Shown here one piece after another: positions 1 to 6,068 of a DNA stretch of 22,996 nt (position 1 is its first letter; each line of letters starts with the position of its first letter). Below the pieces are notes generated by a model. It made no database searches, was not told the origin of the DNA, and saw only the letters and a program-made list of their open reading frames with translations. Source of the DNA: Methylorubrum extorquens (GTDB taxonomy: Bacteria > Pseudomonadota > Alphaproteobacteria > Rhizobiales > Beijerinckiaceae); contig JAEUAC010000215.1 in assembly GCA_019695455.1 (NCBI GenBank), positions 1 through 22,996 on the forward strand, read 5' to 3'. The position numbers were made by a program, and so were the translations under genes.

Positions 1-106
1 CCGGGACGGCCGTCGAGACCGCCTGCGCGATCTCCGGTCCCTTCCACCACACGGCGCCGCCGGCCGCGACGAGGACGGCCAGGATCGGACCGGAACGCAG
101 TTTCAC
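1..106 (-). CDS. N-terminus of a membrane-anchored protein, probably an efflux periplasmic adaptor (partial)
   Basis: Only the first 35 codons are in the window; the gene continues past the left edge. The start is a GTG at 106-104 that overlaps the stop codon of the upstream tetR gene in a GTGA arrangement, which implies translational coupling and supports this start. The visible protein begins with Lys-Leu-Arg and then a short hydrophobic segment (about residues 7-18, ILAVLVAAGGAV), followed by WWKG and a polar stretch, as expected of a single membrane anchor. A TetR gene directly followed by a membrane-fusion-protein gene is a common layout for RND efflux operons; that assignment is inference from context, because no adaptor domain is visible here. 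Confidence 0.55.
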   Translation of the reverse strand, partial: MKLRSGPILAVLVAAGGAVWWKGPEIAQAVSTAVP

Positions 107-768
107 GCCAGAACCTCGCGAGCGGACGTCGGATCGCCTGCCGGCGGTCGGGACGGGGAGGGGACGGCCGCCAGGCCGTGCGGGGAAGGGACGGCCGCCA
201 GGCCGTGAAGGAGGAGCGCGACGACCTCGGCCGCGACCGTCCGGTCGTCGCCGTCGCCCGCCGCCGCGCCGCTCCAGAGCGCGCCGAGCATGAGGCGGGC
301 CGTCCGGGCGGGGTCGACGGGGCGGAACTCGCCCCGGCCGATCCCGTCGGCGATCGCCTGGGCCAACCGGGCGCCGAGGCGCGCCTGCCGGTCGCGGAAG
401 ACGCGGCGCTTGGACCGGTCGGCCTCGGCGCCCTCGTCGACGAGCCGGCCGGTCACGAGGTGGTCCCGGAAGACGGGCACGATGATCGTCGCCATGGCGA
501 GCAGGCGGTCGACAGGCGCCGTGCCGGCGCCCAGCACGGAATCGAGCCGCTCCTCGACGGAATCCAGCACGTCGGAGAAGACGGCCGCGAAGAGGTCGTC
601 CTTGCCCGTGAAGTAGCGGTAGAGGGTGGGCTTCCCGACCCCGGCCTCGAGGGCGATCTCCTCCATGGAGGCGTTGCCGAACGGCCGGCGCGAAAAGATG
701 CGCGACGCGGCCCGCATGATGCGGTCGCGGCGGTCGCTTCGCCGGTGTGGTTCGACCAACGGCTGCAT
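103..768 (-). CDS. TetR/AcrR family transcriptional regulator
   Basis: A 221-residue protein of typical TetR length. The N-terminal helix-turn-helix domain is clear at about residues 13-60: an IMRAASRIF helix, then ASMEEIALEAGVGKPTLYRYF (split here across helices 2 and 3) ending in the TLYRYF and GKDDLF signatures. The C-terminal part is helical and probably binds a ligand. The ATG at 768 was chosen because it precedes the domain by the usual distance and lies just downstream of a strong promoter-operator at 791-819. The gene overlaps the next gene by GTGA, so it probably controls that gene and itself. Near the C-terminus a nine-residue unit, HGLAAVPSP, is duplicated in tandem. The ligand is unknown. 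Confidence 0.9.
   Translation of the reverse strand: MQPLVEPHRRSDRRDRIMRAASRIFSRRPFGNASMEEIALEAGVGKPTLYRYFTGKDDLFAAVFSDVLDSVEERLDSVLGAGTAPVDRLLAMATIIVPVFRDHLVTGRLVDEGAEADRSKRRVFRDRQARLGARLAQAIADGIGRGEFRPVDPARTARLMLGALWSGAAAGDGDDRTVAAEVVALLLHGLAAVPSPHGLAAVPSPSRPPAGDPTSAREVLA
161..214. repeat. 27-bp tandem duplication inside the tetR 3' end
   Basis: The 20-base segment at 161-180 recurs exactly at 188-207, giving a period of 27 bp. The period is a multiple of three, so the duplication adds nine residues (HGLAAVPSP twice) to the C-terminal tail of the TetR protein without a frameshift. Confidence 0.85.
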
Positions 769-790
769 GGAGCGCTCGGGTTGCGGAACC

Positions 791-819
791 CTTATAGAAC
801 TCGCGAGTTCCGTTGTCGA
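791..819 (-). promoter_or_regulatory. Promoter and palindromic operator of tetR
   Basis: On the minus strand a -35 TCGACA (819-814) and a -10 TATAAG (796-791) are separated by exactly 17 bp. The spacer contains the perfect 14-bp palindrome GAACTCGCGAGTTC at 797-810. A TetR dimer bound there would exclude RNA polymerase, which is the usual autoregulation design. The predicted transcription start is about 15-20 bases upstream of the tetR ATG at 768. The promoter overlaps the stop codon (792-794) and last codons of the upstream methyltransferase gene. The binding protein is inferred from position. Confidence 0.65.
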
Positions 820-1616
820 CTTGATGCGTCGTCCGTACGTCCGACGACCGGCGCCGCGACGCGGGCGGCGGGATCGACCGTGCCACGCGACGTCGCCGGG
901 ACGGGAACGAGGACCGGCATGCGGCGCACGGCCGTCTGGCGGCCGCGGACCGGGATGGGGCGGTGGAGCTGCTTCGTCGCGTCGACGACGTGGAGCCCGG
1001 CGCCCGGCAGCCGCAGGCGCCGTCCGAGCCGCTCCCAGGCGGTCGCGCCCGAGAGCAGGATGCGGCTGCGGAGCGGCGGAACGTACAGGACCTCCGTCCA
1101 GGTGCGGGGCTCGAACCAGCAATCCTGCAGGAGGCGGCGCAACTGCGAGCGGCTGTAGGGCTCGCCGTTGCCGAAGGGCGTCGTGTCGAGCCGGGCCCAG
1201 AGGCCGCCGCGGTTCGGGCAGACGAGCAGGAGGCGCCCGCCCGGATCCAGCACGCGCCACACCTCGCTCAGCACCTCGCGGGCGTCCGCCACGGTCTCGA
1301 GGACGTGGACCGCCAGCACCCGGTCCACGGCCCCGTCCGCGAGCGGCAGCATGTCGGGCGCGACGAGGACGGCCGACAGGCTCGACGATTCCGTGCGGCC
1401 GATGACGCCCTGGGCGGCCGGCATGAAGGCGATGCGGCGGGCCGAGGCCTCGACGGCGGCGGCGTCGAGATAGGGCCCCGCGAAGCCGAGGCCGAGCACC
1501 GAGCGGGGTGCGCGGCCGCCCCAGCTCTCCGCCACGGCGCGGCCCACGACCCGCCGGGCCACGTCCCCGATCGGGCCGGCATAGAAGTGCTCGAGGTCGA
1601 CCACGTCGACGCTCAT
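792..1616 (-). CDS. Class I SAM-dependent methyltransferase
   Basis: A 274-residue protein. The SAM-binding region can be followed: a motif I-like loop SVLGLGFAGPYLD (about residues 39-51), an APDMLPLADGAVDRVLAVHVLE stretch (split between residues 86 and 107) matching the methyltransferase type 11 pattern, and the post-motif WRVLDPGGRLLLVCPNRGG (120-138). The N-terminus has a FY-x-GPIGDVARR stretch. The C-terminal 60 residues are basic and low in complexity. The substrate cannot be read from the sequence. The gene is divergent from gloB with 84 bp between the starts. Its last codons overlap the tetR promoter, so the end of this gene also serves as regulatory DNA. Confidence 0.88.
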   Translation of the reverse strand: MSVDVVDLEHFYAGPIGDVARRVVGRAVAESWGGRAPRSVLGLGFAGPYLDAAAVEASARRIAFMPAAQGVIGRTESSSLSAVLVAPDMLPLADGAVDRVLAVHVLETVADAREVLSEVWRVLDPGGRLLLVCPNRGGLWARLDTTPFGNGEPYSRSQLRRLLQDCWFEPRTWTEVLYVPPLRSRILLSGATAWERLGRRLRLPGAGLHVVDATKQLHRPIPVRGRQTAVRRMPVLVPVPATSRGTVDPAARVAAPVVGRTDDASSRQRNSRVL

Positions 1617-1700
1617 GCGCCTCTCCGCCTTGGTCTCGTCACGTCGCCCATGCTAGCCCCTGGCGATCCCCGCCGACCGGACCCCGAGGAGCCCCGCCGG

Positions 1701-2471
1701 ATGCCCGCCGCCCTACACGCTTTTCCCTGCCGCGAGGACAATATCGGCGTCCTCATCCAGGATCCCACCACCGGCGCCTGCGCGGCGATCGACGCGCCCG
1801 ATGAGGCCGCGATCCTGAAGGCGCTGAACGAGACCGGCTGGCGGCTGACGGACATCCTGGTGACGCACCGGCACGCCGACCACGTGGAAGGCATCGCGGG
1901 CCTGAAGAGGCGCTTCGGCTGCCGCGTGGTGTCGCCGGCCAAGGCGGCCGACGAGATCCCGGAGACCGACGAGGCGGTCGCGGGCGGCGCGACCGTGAAG
2001 GTGGGGAACCTGAAGGCGCAGGTCTGGGACACGCCCGGGCATTGCCGGGACCACATCGCCTACTGGTTCTCGGACGACAAGGTGGCCTTCGCGGGCGACA
2101 CCCTGTTCACGCTGGGCTGCGGCCGCGTGATGGAATCCACCTACGAGGAGATGTGGGCCTCGCTGATGAAGTTCGCGAAGCTCCCCTCCGAGACGCAGGT
2201 CTATTCGGGCCACGACTACGTCCTGTCGAACGCGAAGTTCGCCCTGGCCGTCGAGCCCGACAACGCCGCCCTCCGGGCCCGGGCCGAGGAGGCGCAGGCC
2301 GCGTCGCGCGAGGGTCGCTTCCTGATCCCGACAACCATCGGCGACGAGAAGGCGACGAACCCCTTCCTGCGGGCCGGCGAGGCCGCGATCGCCCATGCCG
2401 TCGAGCGCGACGGCGACGGCGCGGAGGCCGTCTTCAAGGCGCTCCGCGAGTGGAAGAACCGGTTCCGGTAG
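1701..2471 (+). CDS. gloB: Hydroxyacylglutathione hydrolase (glyoxalase II)
   Basis: A 256-residue metallo-beta-lactamase-fold enzyme that hydrolyses S-D-lactoylglutathione to D-lactate and glutathione in cytosolic methylglyoxal detoxification. The metal-binding motif THRHADH is present (His56, His58, Asp60, His61), as are the further ligands His114 (TPGHCRDH), Asp133 (AGDTLF) and His171 (YSGHDY). The C-terminal substrate-binding region carries the family's NPFLR sequence near residues 220-224. Length matches the family (about 255). The ATG at 1701 is preceded by a GAGGAG ribosome site at nine bases; upstream in-frame codons are not supported. It leads a compact run with the cupin gene seven bases downstream and then the acetyltransferase. 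Confidence 0.96.
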   Translation: MPAALHAFPCREDNIGVLIQDPTTGACAAIDAPDEAAILKALNETGWRLTDILVTHRHADHVEGIAGLKRRFGCRVVSPAKAADEIPETDEAVAGGATVKVGNLKAQVWDTPGHCRDHIAYWFSDDKVAFAGDTLFTLGCGRVMESTYEEMWASLMKFAKLPSETQVYSGHDYVLSNAKFALAVEPDNAALRARAEEAQAASREGRFLIPTTIGDEKATNPFLRAGEAAIAHAVERDGDGAEAVFKALREWKNRFR

Positions 2472-2478
2472 CGCCAGG

Positions 2479-2928
2479 ATGGGCCCGGACCTGGATGCGG
2501 CCGCGATCATCCGGCTTCTCGACCTCCGGCCGCATCCGGAGGGCGGGCACTACCGCGAGACCTTCCGCGACCCGCGCGAGGTCGACGGCCGGTCGGTCTC
2601 GACCGCGATCTACTACCTGCTCGACGTCGGCGAATGCTCCGAATGGCACCGCGTCGACGCGGCGGAAGGCTGGCACCACTACGCCGGCGCGCCGCTCGCC
2701 CTGACGGTCTCGCCCGACGGGCACGATGCGACGGCCTACCGGCTCGGCCCGAACGTGGCGCTCGGCGAGCGGCCGCAGATCGTCGTGCCGGCCGGCCACT
2801 GGCAGAGCGCGACGAGCCTGGGCGCCTGGACGCTCGTGGGCTGCACGGTCTCGCCCGGCTTCGACTTCGCCGGATTCGAGATGGCCCCGCCGGATTGGCG
2901 GCCGACACCCCGGAAGGCCGCATCGTGA
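2479..2928 (+). CDS. DUF985 (cupin_5) family protein
   Basis: A 149-residue small cupin of the DUF985 family. Recognisable elements are PHPEGGHYRETFR (residues 18-30), SEWHRV (54-59), the histidine-rich WHHYAG (66-71), PAGHWQSA (104-111) and GFDFAGFE (127-134), the usual order in this family. The histidines and glutamates suggest metal or small-molecule binding in a beta-barrel, but the family has no firmly established reaction that I can assign. The start lies seven bases after the gloB stop and the stop overlaps the GTG of the next gene (GTGA at 2925-2928), so the three genes are probably co-transcribed and translationally coupled. Confidence 0.9.
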   Translation: MGPDLDAAAIIRLLDLRPHPEGGHYRETFRDPREVDGRSVSTAIYYLLDVGECSEWHRVDAAEGWHHYAGAPLALTVSPDGHDATAYRLGPNVALGERPQIVVPAGHWQSATSLGAWTLVGCTVSPGFDFAGFEMAPPDWRPTPRKAAS

Positions 2929-3677
2929 CCGACAGGGCCCTCGTCGCCGCGCTCGAGGAGCGGCTCGTCAACGCCTGGCCGTCCTTCGAGGTCGAGATCA
3001 TGGACGGGTGGCTGCTCCGGTTCGCCGAGGGCTATTCGAAGCGGGCCAACAGCGCCTCGCCCATCCTGCCGGGCGCGACGCTCGATGCGGCCGGCGTCGC
3101 GCATTGCCGGCAGGCCTTCGAGGCGCGGGGCGTGCCGCTCTGCGTCCGTCTCACCGGCCTCGAGGCGCCGGAGGCGGCGGCCGCGCTCGACGCGGCCGGA
3201 CTCGTCGATTTCGACCCCTCCCTCTGCCTCGCGGCGGATCTCGACGGCAGCCTCGCGGTCGCGCCCGAGGTCGCGATCCGGCTCGCCCCGAAGCCGGCCT
3301 GGATCGCGGCGGCGGCCGAGGCCTATGGCGGCGAGAAGGCCGATGGCGACAAGCTCGGCCGGATCGTCCGCCGCATCCGCCAGCCCGCGGCCTTCGCGAC
3401 CTTCCTGCTCGACGGCGAGCCGGCCGCCTTCGGCCTCGCCGTCGCGGAGCGCGGCTGGGTCGGCCTCTACGACATCGTGGTGGCGCCGGACCGGCGCGGG
3501 CTCGGCATCGGCCGCCGCCTCGTCACGAGCCTGCTGGCCTGGGGACACGGGCAGGGGGCGACCCGCGCCTACCTGCAGGTGCGCGAGACGAACGCGGTCG
3601 CCATCGCGCTCTACGGACAGCTCGGCTTCCGGACCGCGTATGCCTACCGTCACCGAGTCGAGGGCGGCCGGGCGTAG
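2925..3677 (+). CDS. GNAT family N-acetyltransferase
   Basis: A 250-residue protein starting at a GTG that overlaps the cupin stop (GTGA). The C-terminal half, about residues 115-245, is a GNAT domain: beta-strand LYDIVVAPDRRGLGIGRRLV (181-200) contains the acetyl-CoA-binding R/Q-x-x-G-x-G/A loop as RRGLGIG, and NAVAIALYGQLGF (223-235) is the typical final motif. The N-terminal half is a divergent second domain, starting LVNAWPSFEVEIMDGWLLRFAEGYSKRANS (residues 15-44, split here only by description), a pattern I associate with two-domain GNAT proteins. The acceptor is unknown. The gene end overlaps the convergent transporter gene by 28 bp with no terminator between them. Confidence 0.9.
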   Translation: MTDRALVAALEERLVNAWPSFEVEIMDGWLLRFAEGYSKRANSASPILPGATLDAAGVAHCRQAFEARGVPLCVRLTGLEAPEAAAALDAAGLVDFDPSLCLAADLDGSLAVAPEVAIRLAPKPAWIAAAAEAYGGEKADGDKLGRIVRRIRQPAAFATFLLDGEPAAFGLAVAERGWVGLYDIVVAPDRRGLGIGRRLVTSLLAWGHGQGATRAYLQVRETNAVAIALYGQLGFRTAYAYRHRVEGGRA

Positions 3678-4552
3678 CGGGTCGCGACCACGGCGCCCGC
3701 CGCGATCAGGAGGCAGGCGAGCCCCAGCGCGGCGGTCGGCTCGGCATGGCCGGCCGCGACGAGGATCAGCGTCGAGGCGACCGGGATGCCGTACGAGCCG
3801 ACCCCGAGAAGCCGGATGTCGCCGCGCTTCACGCCCATGTCCCAGAGATAGAACGCCGCCCCGACGGGCCCGAGCCCGCTCGCCAGGATGGCGAGCCACT
3901 GGGTGATCGTCTCCGGCCAGACCGTCCGTTCGACGGCGAGGTGGCAGGCGAGGCCCAGCGCGGCCGTCGCGAGGCAGAAGCCCGTCACGGCGTGCGTCGG
4001 CACGGAAGCGGCCCGGCGGGACAGGACCGAGTAGCCGGCCCACACGAAGGCGGCCGCGAGGGCGCAGAGATAGCCCGGGACGTGCTCTGGGCGGATCGCG
4101 AGGCCGCCGCGGCCGAAGGCGAGGGTCGCGACGCCGCCGAGCCCCAGCAGCGCGCCCGCGATGTGGGCCGGCCGCAGCCGCTCGCCCGGCAGCAGGGCCG
4201 CGAACAGCACGATGAGCAGCGGCCAGAGATAGTTGACGAGGCCCGCCTCGGCCGGCGGCGCGAGCTTCAGGGCCGCGAAGTAGAGGGCGTGGTAGCCGAA
4301 CAGGCCGCCGATCCCGAGCGCCCAGACCCGGGCGGGCTGGCGAAGGGACGCGACCCGCCCCGGCCTCCCGACGACGGAGGCGAGGCCGAGCGCCCCGCCG
4401 AGCGCGAACGTCATGGCGAGGAGCTGGAACGGCGGCACGGGCCCCGTCGCGACCGTGAACAGGCCGAGGAGCGACCACAAGGCGGCCGCCCCGAACCCGG
4501 CCGCGGTCGCGGCCGGGGAGGGCGCGCCCGGATCGGTCGACGAGCGGGTCAG
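3650..4552 (-). CDS. DMT-superfamily (EamA) exporter, YddG-like
   Basis: A predicted ten-helix inner-membrane transporter made of two EamA repeats, about 300 residues if translation begins at the position given. Hydrophobic segments follow throughout, including GAAALWSLLGLFTV at the start, GLVNYLWPLLIVLFAALLPGE and ASTLILVAAGHAEPTAALG. The NYLWP element resembles YddG-type aromatic amino acid exporters, but the substrate is not proven. The start is odd: there is no ATG or GTG near the expected N-terminus. The listed start is a CTG overlapping the phaB stop (CTGA at 4552-4549). The next canonical option is TTG at 4480, which would cut into the first membrane helix. It lies downstream of phaB and is probably co-transcribed with it. 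Confidence 0.82.
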   Translation of the reverse strand: MTRSSTDPGAPSPAATAAGFGAAALWSLLGLFTVATGPVPPFQLLAMTFALGGALGLASVVGRPGRVASLRQPARVWALGIGGLFGYHALYFAALKLAPPAEAGLVNYLWPLLIVLFAALLPGERLRPAHIAGALLGLGGVATLAFGRGGLAIRPEHVPGYLCALAAAFVWAGYSVLSRRAASVPTHAVTGFCLATAALGLACHLAVERTVWPETITQWLAILASGLGPVGAAFYLWDMGVKRGDIRLLGVGSYGIPVASTLILVAAGHAEPTAALGLACLLIAAGAVVATRYARPPSTR

Positions 4553-5274
4553 ACGAAGAACTGGCCGCCGTTGATGGAAAGCGTCGAGCCCGTGATGAAG
4601 CCCGCATCCTCGCCCGCCAGGAACACGCAGGCGCGGGCGATCTCCTCGACCTCGCCGAGGCGGCCGACCGGGATGTGCGGCAGGATCTTGGCCTTCAGCA
4701 CGTCGGCCGGGATCGCCTTCACCATCTCGGTCGCGATGTAGCCCGGCGCGATGACGTTCACGGTCACGCCCTTGGCGGCGTTCTCCTGCGCCAGGGCCTT
4801 GGCAAAGCCGATCACGCCCGCCTTGGCGGCCGAATAGTTCGTCTGCCCCATCTGGCCCTTCTGACCGTTGATGGACGAGATCAGGATGATGCGGCCGAAG
4901 CCGCGGGCCCGCATGCCGTCGATGACGGGGCGGGTGCACGTAAAGGCGGAATCGAGGTTCGTCTTGATGACGGAGGTCCACTGGTCGTAGGTCATCTTGT
5001 GGAACATGCCGTCGCGCGTGATGCCGGCATTGTTCACCAGCACCTCGACCGGGCCGACCTCGCTCTCGACCTGCCTGATGCCGGCCTCGCAGGCCGCGGG
5101 ATCGGCCACGTCGAACTTAAAGACCGGGATGCCGGTCGCCGCCTTGAAGGCGTTCGCGGCCTCGTCGTTGCCGCCGTAATTGGCCGCCACCGTGAGACCG
5201 GCCGCCTTGAGACCCTTCGAGATCGCCTCGCCGATCCCCCGCGTGCCGCCCGTCACCAACGCGACCCGTGCCAT
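4549..5274 (-). CDS. phaB: Acetoacetyl-CoA reductase
   Basis: A 241-residue short-chain dehydrogenase that reduces acetoacetyl-CoA to (R)-3-hydroxybutyryl-CoA with NADPH, the second step of polyhydroxybutyrate synthesis in the cytosol. The cofactor loop TGGTRGIG is at residues 8-15, NNAG at 81-84, and the catalytic Ser134, Tyr147 and Lys151 lie in SSINGQKGQMGQTNYSAAK (133-151). The stretch INGQKGQMGQTNY and the C-terminus INGGQFF are typical of PhaB rather than FabG. An AGGGAGAG ribosome site precedes the ATG. phaA is upstream on the same strand but separated by an opposite-strand gene, so phaB probably has its own promoter in the 247-bp divergent region. Confidence 0.96.
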   Translation of the reverse strand: MARVALVTGGTRGIGEAISKGLKAAGLTVAANYGGNDEAANAFKAATGIPVFKFDVADPAACEAGIRQVESEVGPVEVLVNNAGITRDGMFHKMTYDQWTSVIKTNLDSAFTCTRPVIDGMRARGFGRIILISSINGQKGQMGQTNYSAAKAGVIGFAKALAQENAAKGVTVNVIAPGYIATEMVKAIPADVLKAKILPHIPVGRLGEVEEIARACVFLAGEDAGFITGSTLSINGGQFFV

Positions 5275-5521
5275 ATGCGCTCTCCCTGGTCTCGCCTCTG
5301 AACCGCGTCGAGCGGCGGGCGGAGTGTGCTATCTTTCGGAGATCGCGGGTGCGACGACAAGCCCGTTTCGGCTCGTCCTGTCGACGAAGCTCAACCTGTG
5401 GTGCGCTCCGGCGGACCGGGAACCGGCGCCCGGGCGGACAGGCCGGGGAACGGCGGGTTCGCCGCCCGGGCGAAGCAACGCAAGGCCGGCGTCCCGGTGG
5501 ACGACGACGAGGAAGACCGCG
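5275..5521. other. Divergent intergenic region between phaB and the deaminase gene
   Basis: 247 bp without a supported gene. The reading frames that cross it have no domain and an arginine- and proline-rich composition. It holds an AT-rich TGCTATCTT element at 5327-5335 that could be a -10 for the plus-strand gene, and two copies of the 10-bp palindrome CGCCCGGGCG at 5427-5436 and 5463-5472. If the -10 is real, the deaminase mRNA would have a leader of roughly 180 bases. Both genes' promoters should lie here. Confidence 0.5.
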
Positions 5522-6004
5522 ATGGACAAGGACGACGACCGCTATCTCGGGCGCTGCGTGGAGCTCGCGGAGGCCGCGCTGGAGGCGGGGCACAGCCCCT
5601 ACGGGTCCGTCCTGGTCGGGCGCGACGGCACCATCCTGTTCGAAGACTACAACCGCTCGGGCGACGGCGACGCCACGCGCCAGCCGGAATTCGAGATCGC
5701 CCGCTGGGCGGCCCGGAACCTGCCCGTCGAGGAGAGGCGCACGGCGCGCGTCTACACGTCCGGCGAGCATTGCCCGATGTGCTCGGCCGCCCACGGATGG
5801 GTCGGGCTCGGGCCGATCGCCTTCGCGAGCTCGGCCGCCCAGGCGGCCGGCTGGCGTCGGGAGGCGGGCGCCGCACCCTCGCCGGTCGCCGCCATCCCGA
5901 TCGGCGAGATGGTGCCCGGCCTGGAGGCGCGCGGCCCCTTTCCGGCCTTCGAGGCTCCGATCGCGGCCCTGCACCGGCGCTTTCACGCGCGGCAGCGGCC
6001 GTGA
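5522..6004 (+). CDS. Nucleoside/cytidine deaminase-like protein with an altered zinc site
   Basis: A 160-residue protein of the cytidine/guanine deaminase superfamily. The second zinc motif is intact as TSGEHCPMCSAAHGWVGLG (residues 80-98), with Cys84 and Cys87 in the C-P-x-x-C position. The first motif, expected as H-A/P-E, reads RQPEFE (53-58): the proton-shuttling Glu56 is kept, but the usual zinc-ligand His is Gln54, coded CAG, one base from CAC or CAT. Unless this is a sequencing error or Gln takes over, zinc binding and activity should be impaired. The gene lies on the opposite strand between phaB and phaA, and a strong hairpin follows it. The substrate is unknown. The ATG is the first well-placed start. 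Confidence 0.85.
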   Translation: MDKDDDRYLGRCVELAEAALEAGHSPYGSVLVGRDGTILFEDYNRSGDGDATRQPEFEIARWAARNLPVEERRTARVYTSGEHCPMCSAAHGWVGLGPIAFASSAAQAAGWRREAGAAPSPVAAIPIGEMVPGLEARGPFPAFEAPIAALHRRFHARQRP

Positions 6005-6008
6005 CGAG

Positions 6009-6037
6009 AGCCGGCCGAACCGGGGGCTCGGCCGGCT
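6009..6037. terminator. Bidirectional hairpin terminator between the deaminase gene and phaA
   Basis: The arms AGCCGGCCGA (6009-6018) and TCGGCCGGCT (6028-6037) pair perfectly over 10 bp around a nine-base loop. The hairpin lies in the 64-bp gap between two convergent stop codons (6004 and 6069). A second small hairpin, GGACC/GGTCC with loop CTTC, follows at 6042-6055. There is no long T-tract, which is common in GC-rich alphaproteobacteria. Confidence 0.65.
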
Positions 6038-6068
6038 TGGCGGACCCTTCGGTCCCGGCCGGGGCCTC

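Noticed and set aside
2736..4607. 623-codon minus-strand frame through the GNAT and transporter genes
   Set aside because: Arginine- and glycine-rich reverse-frame product; the real genes in this span have clear family motifs.
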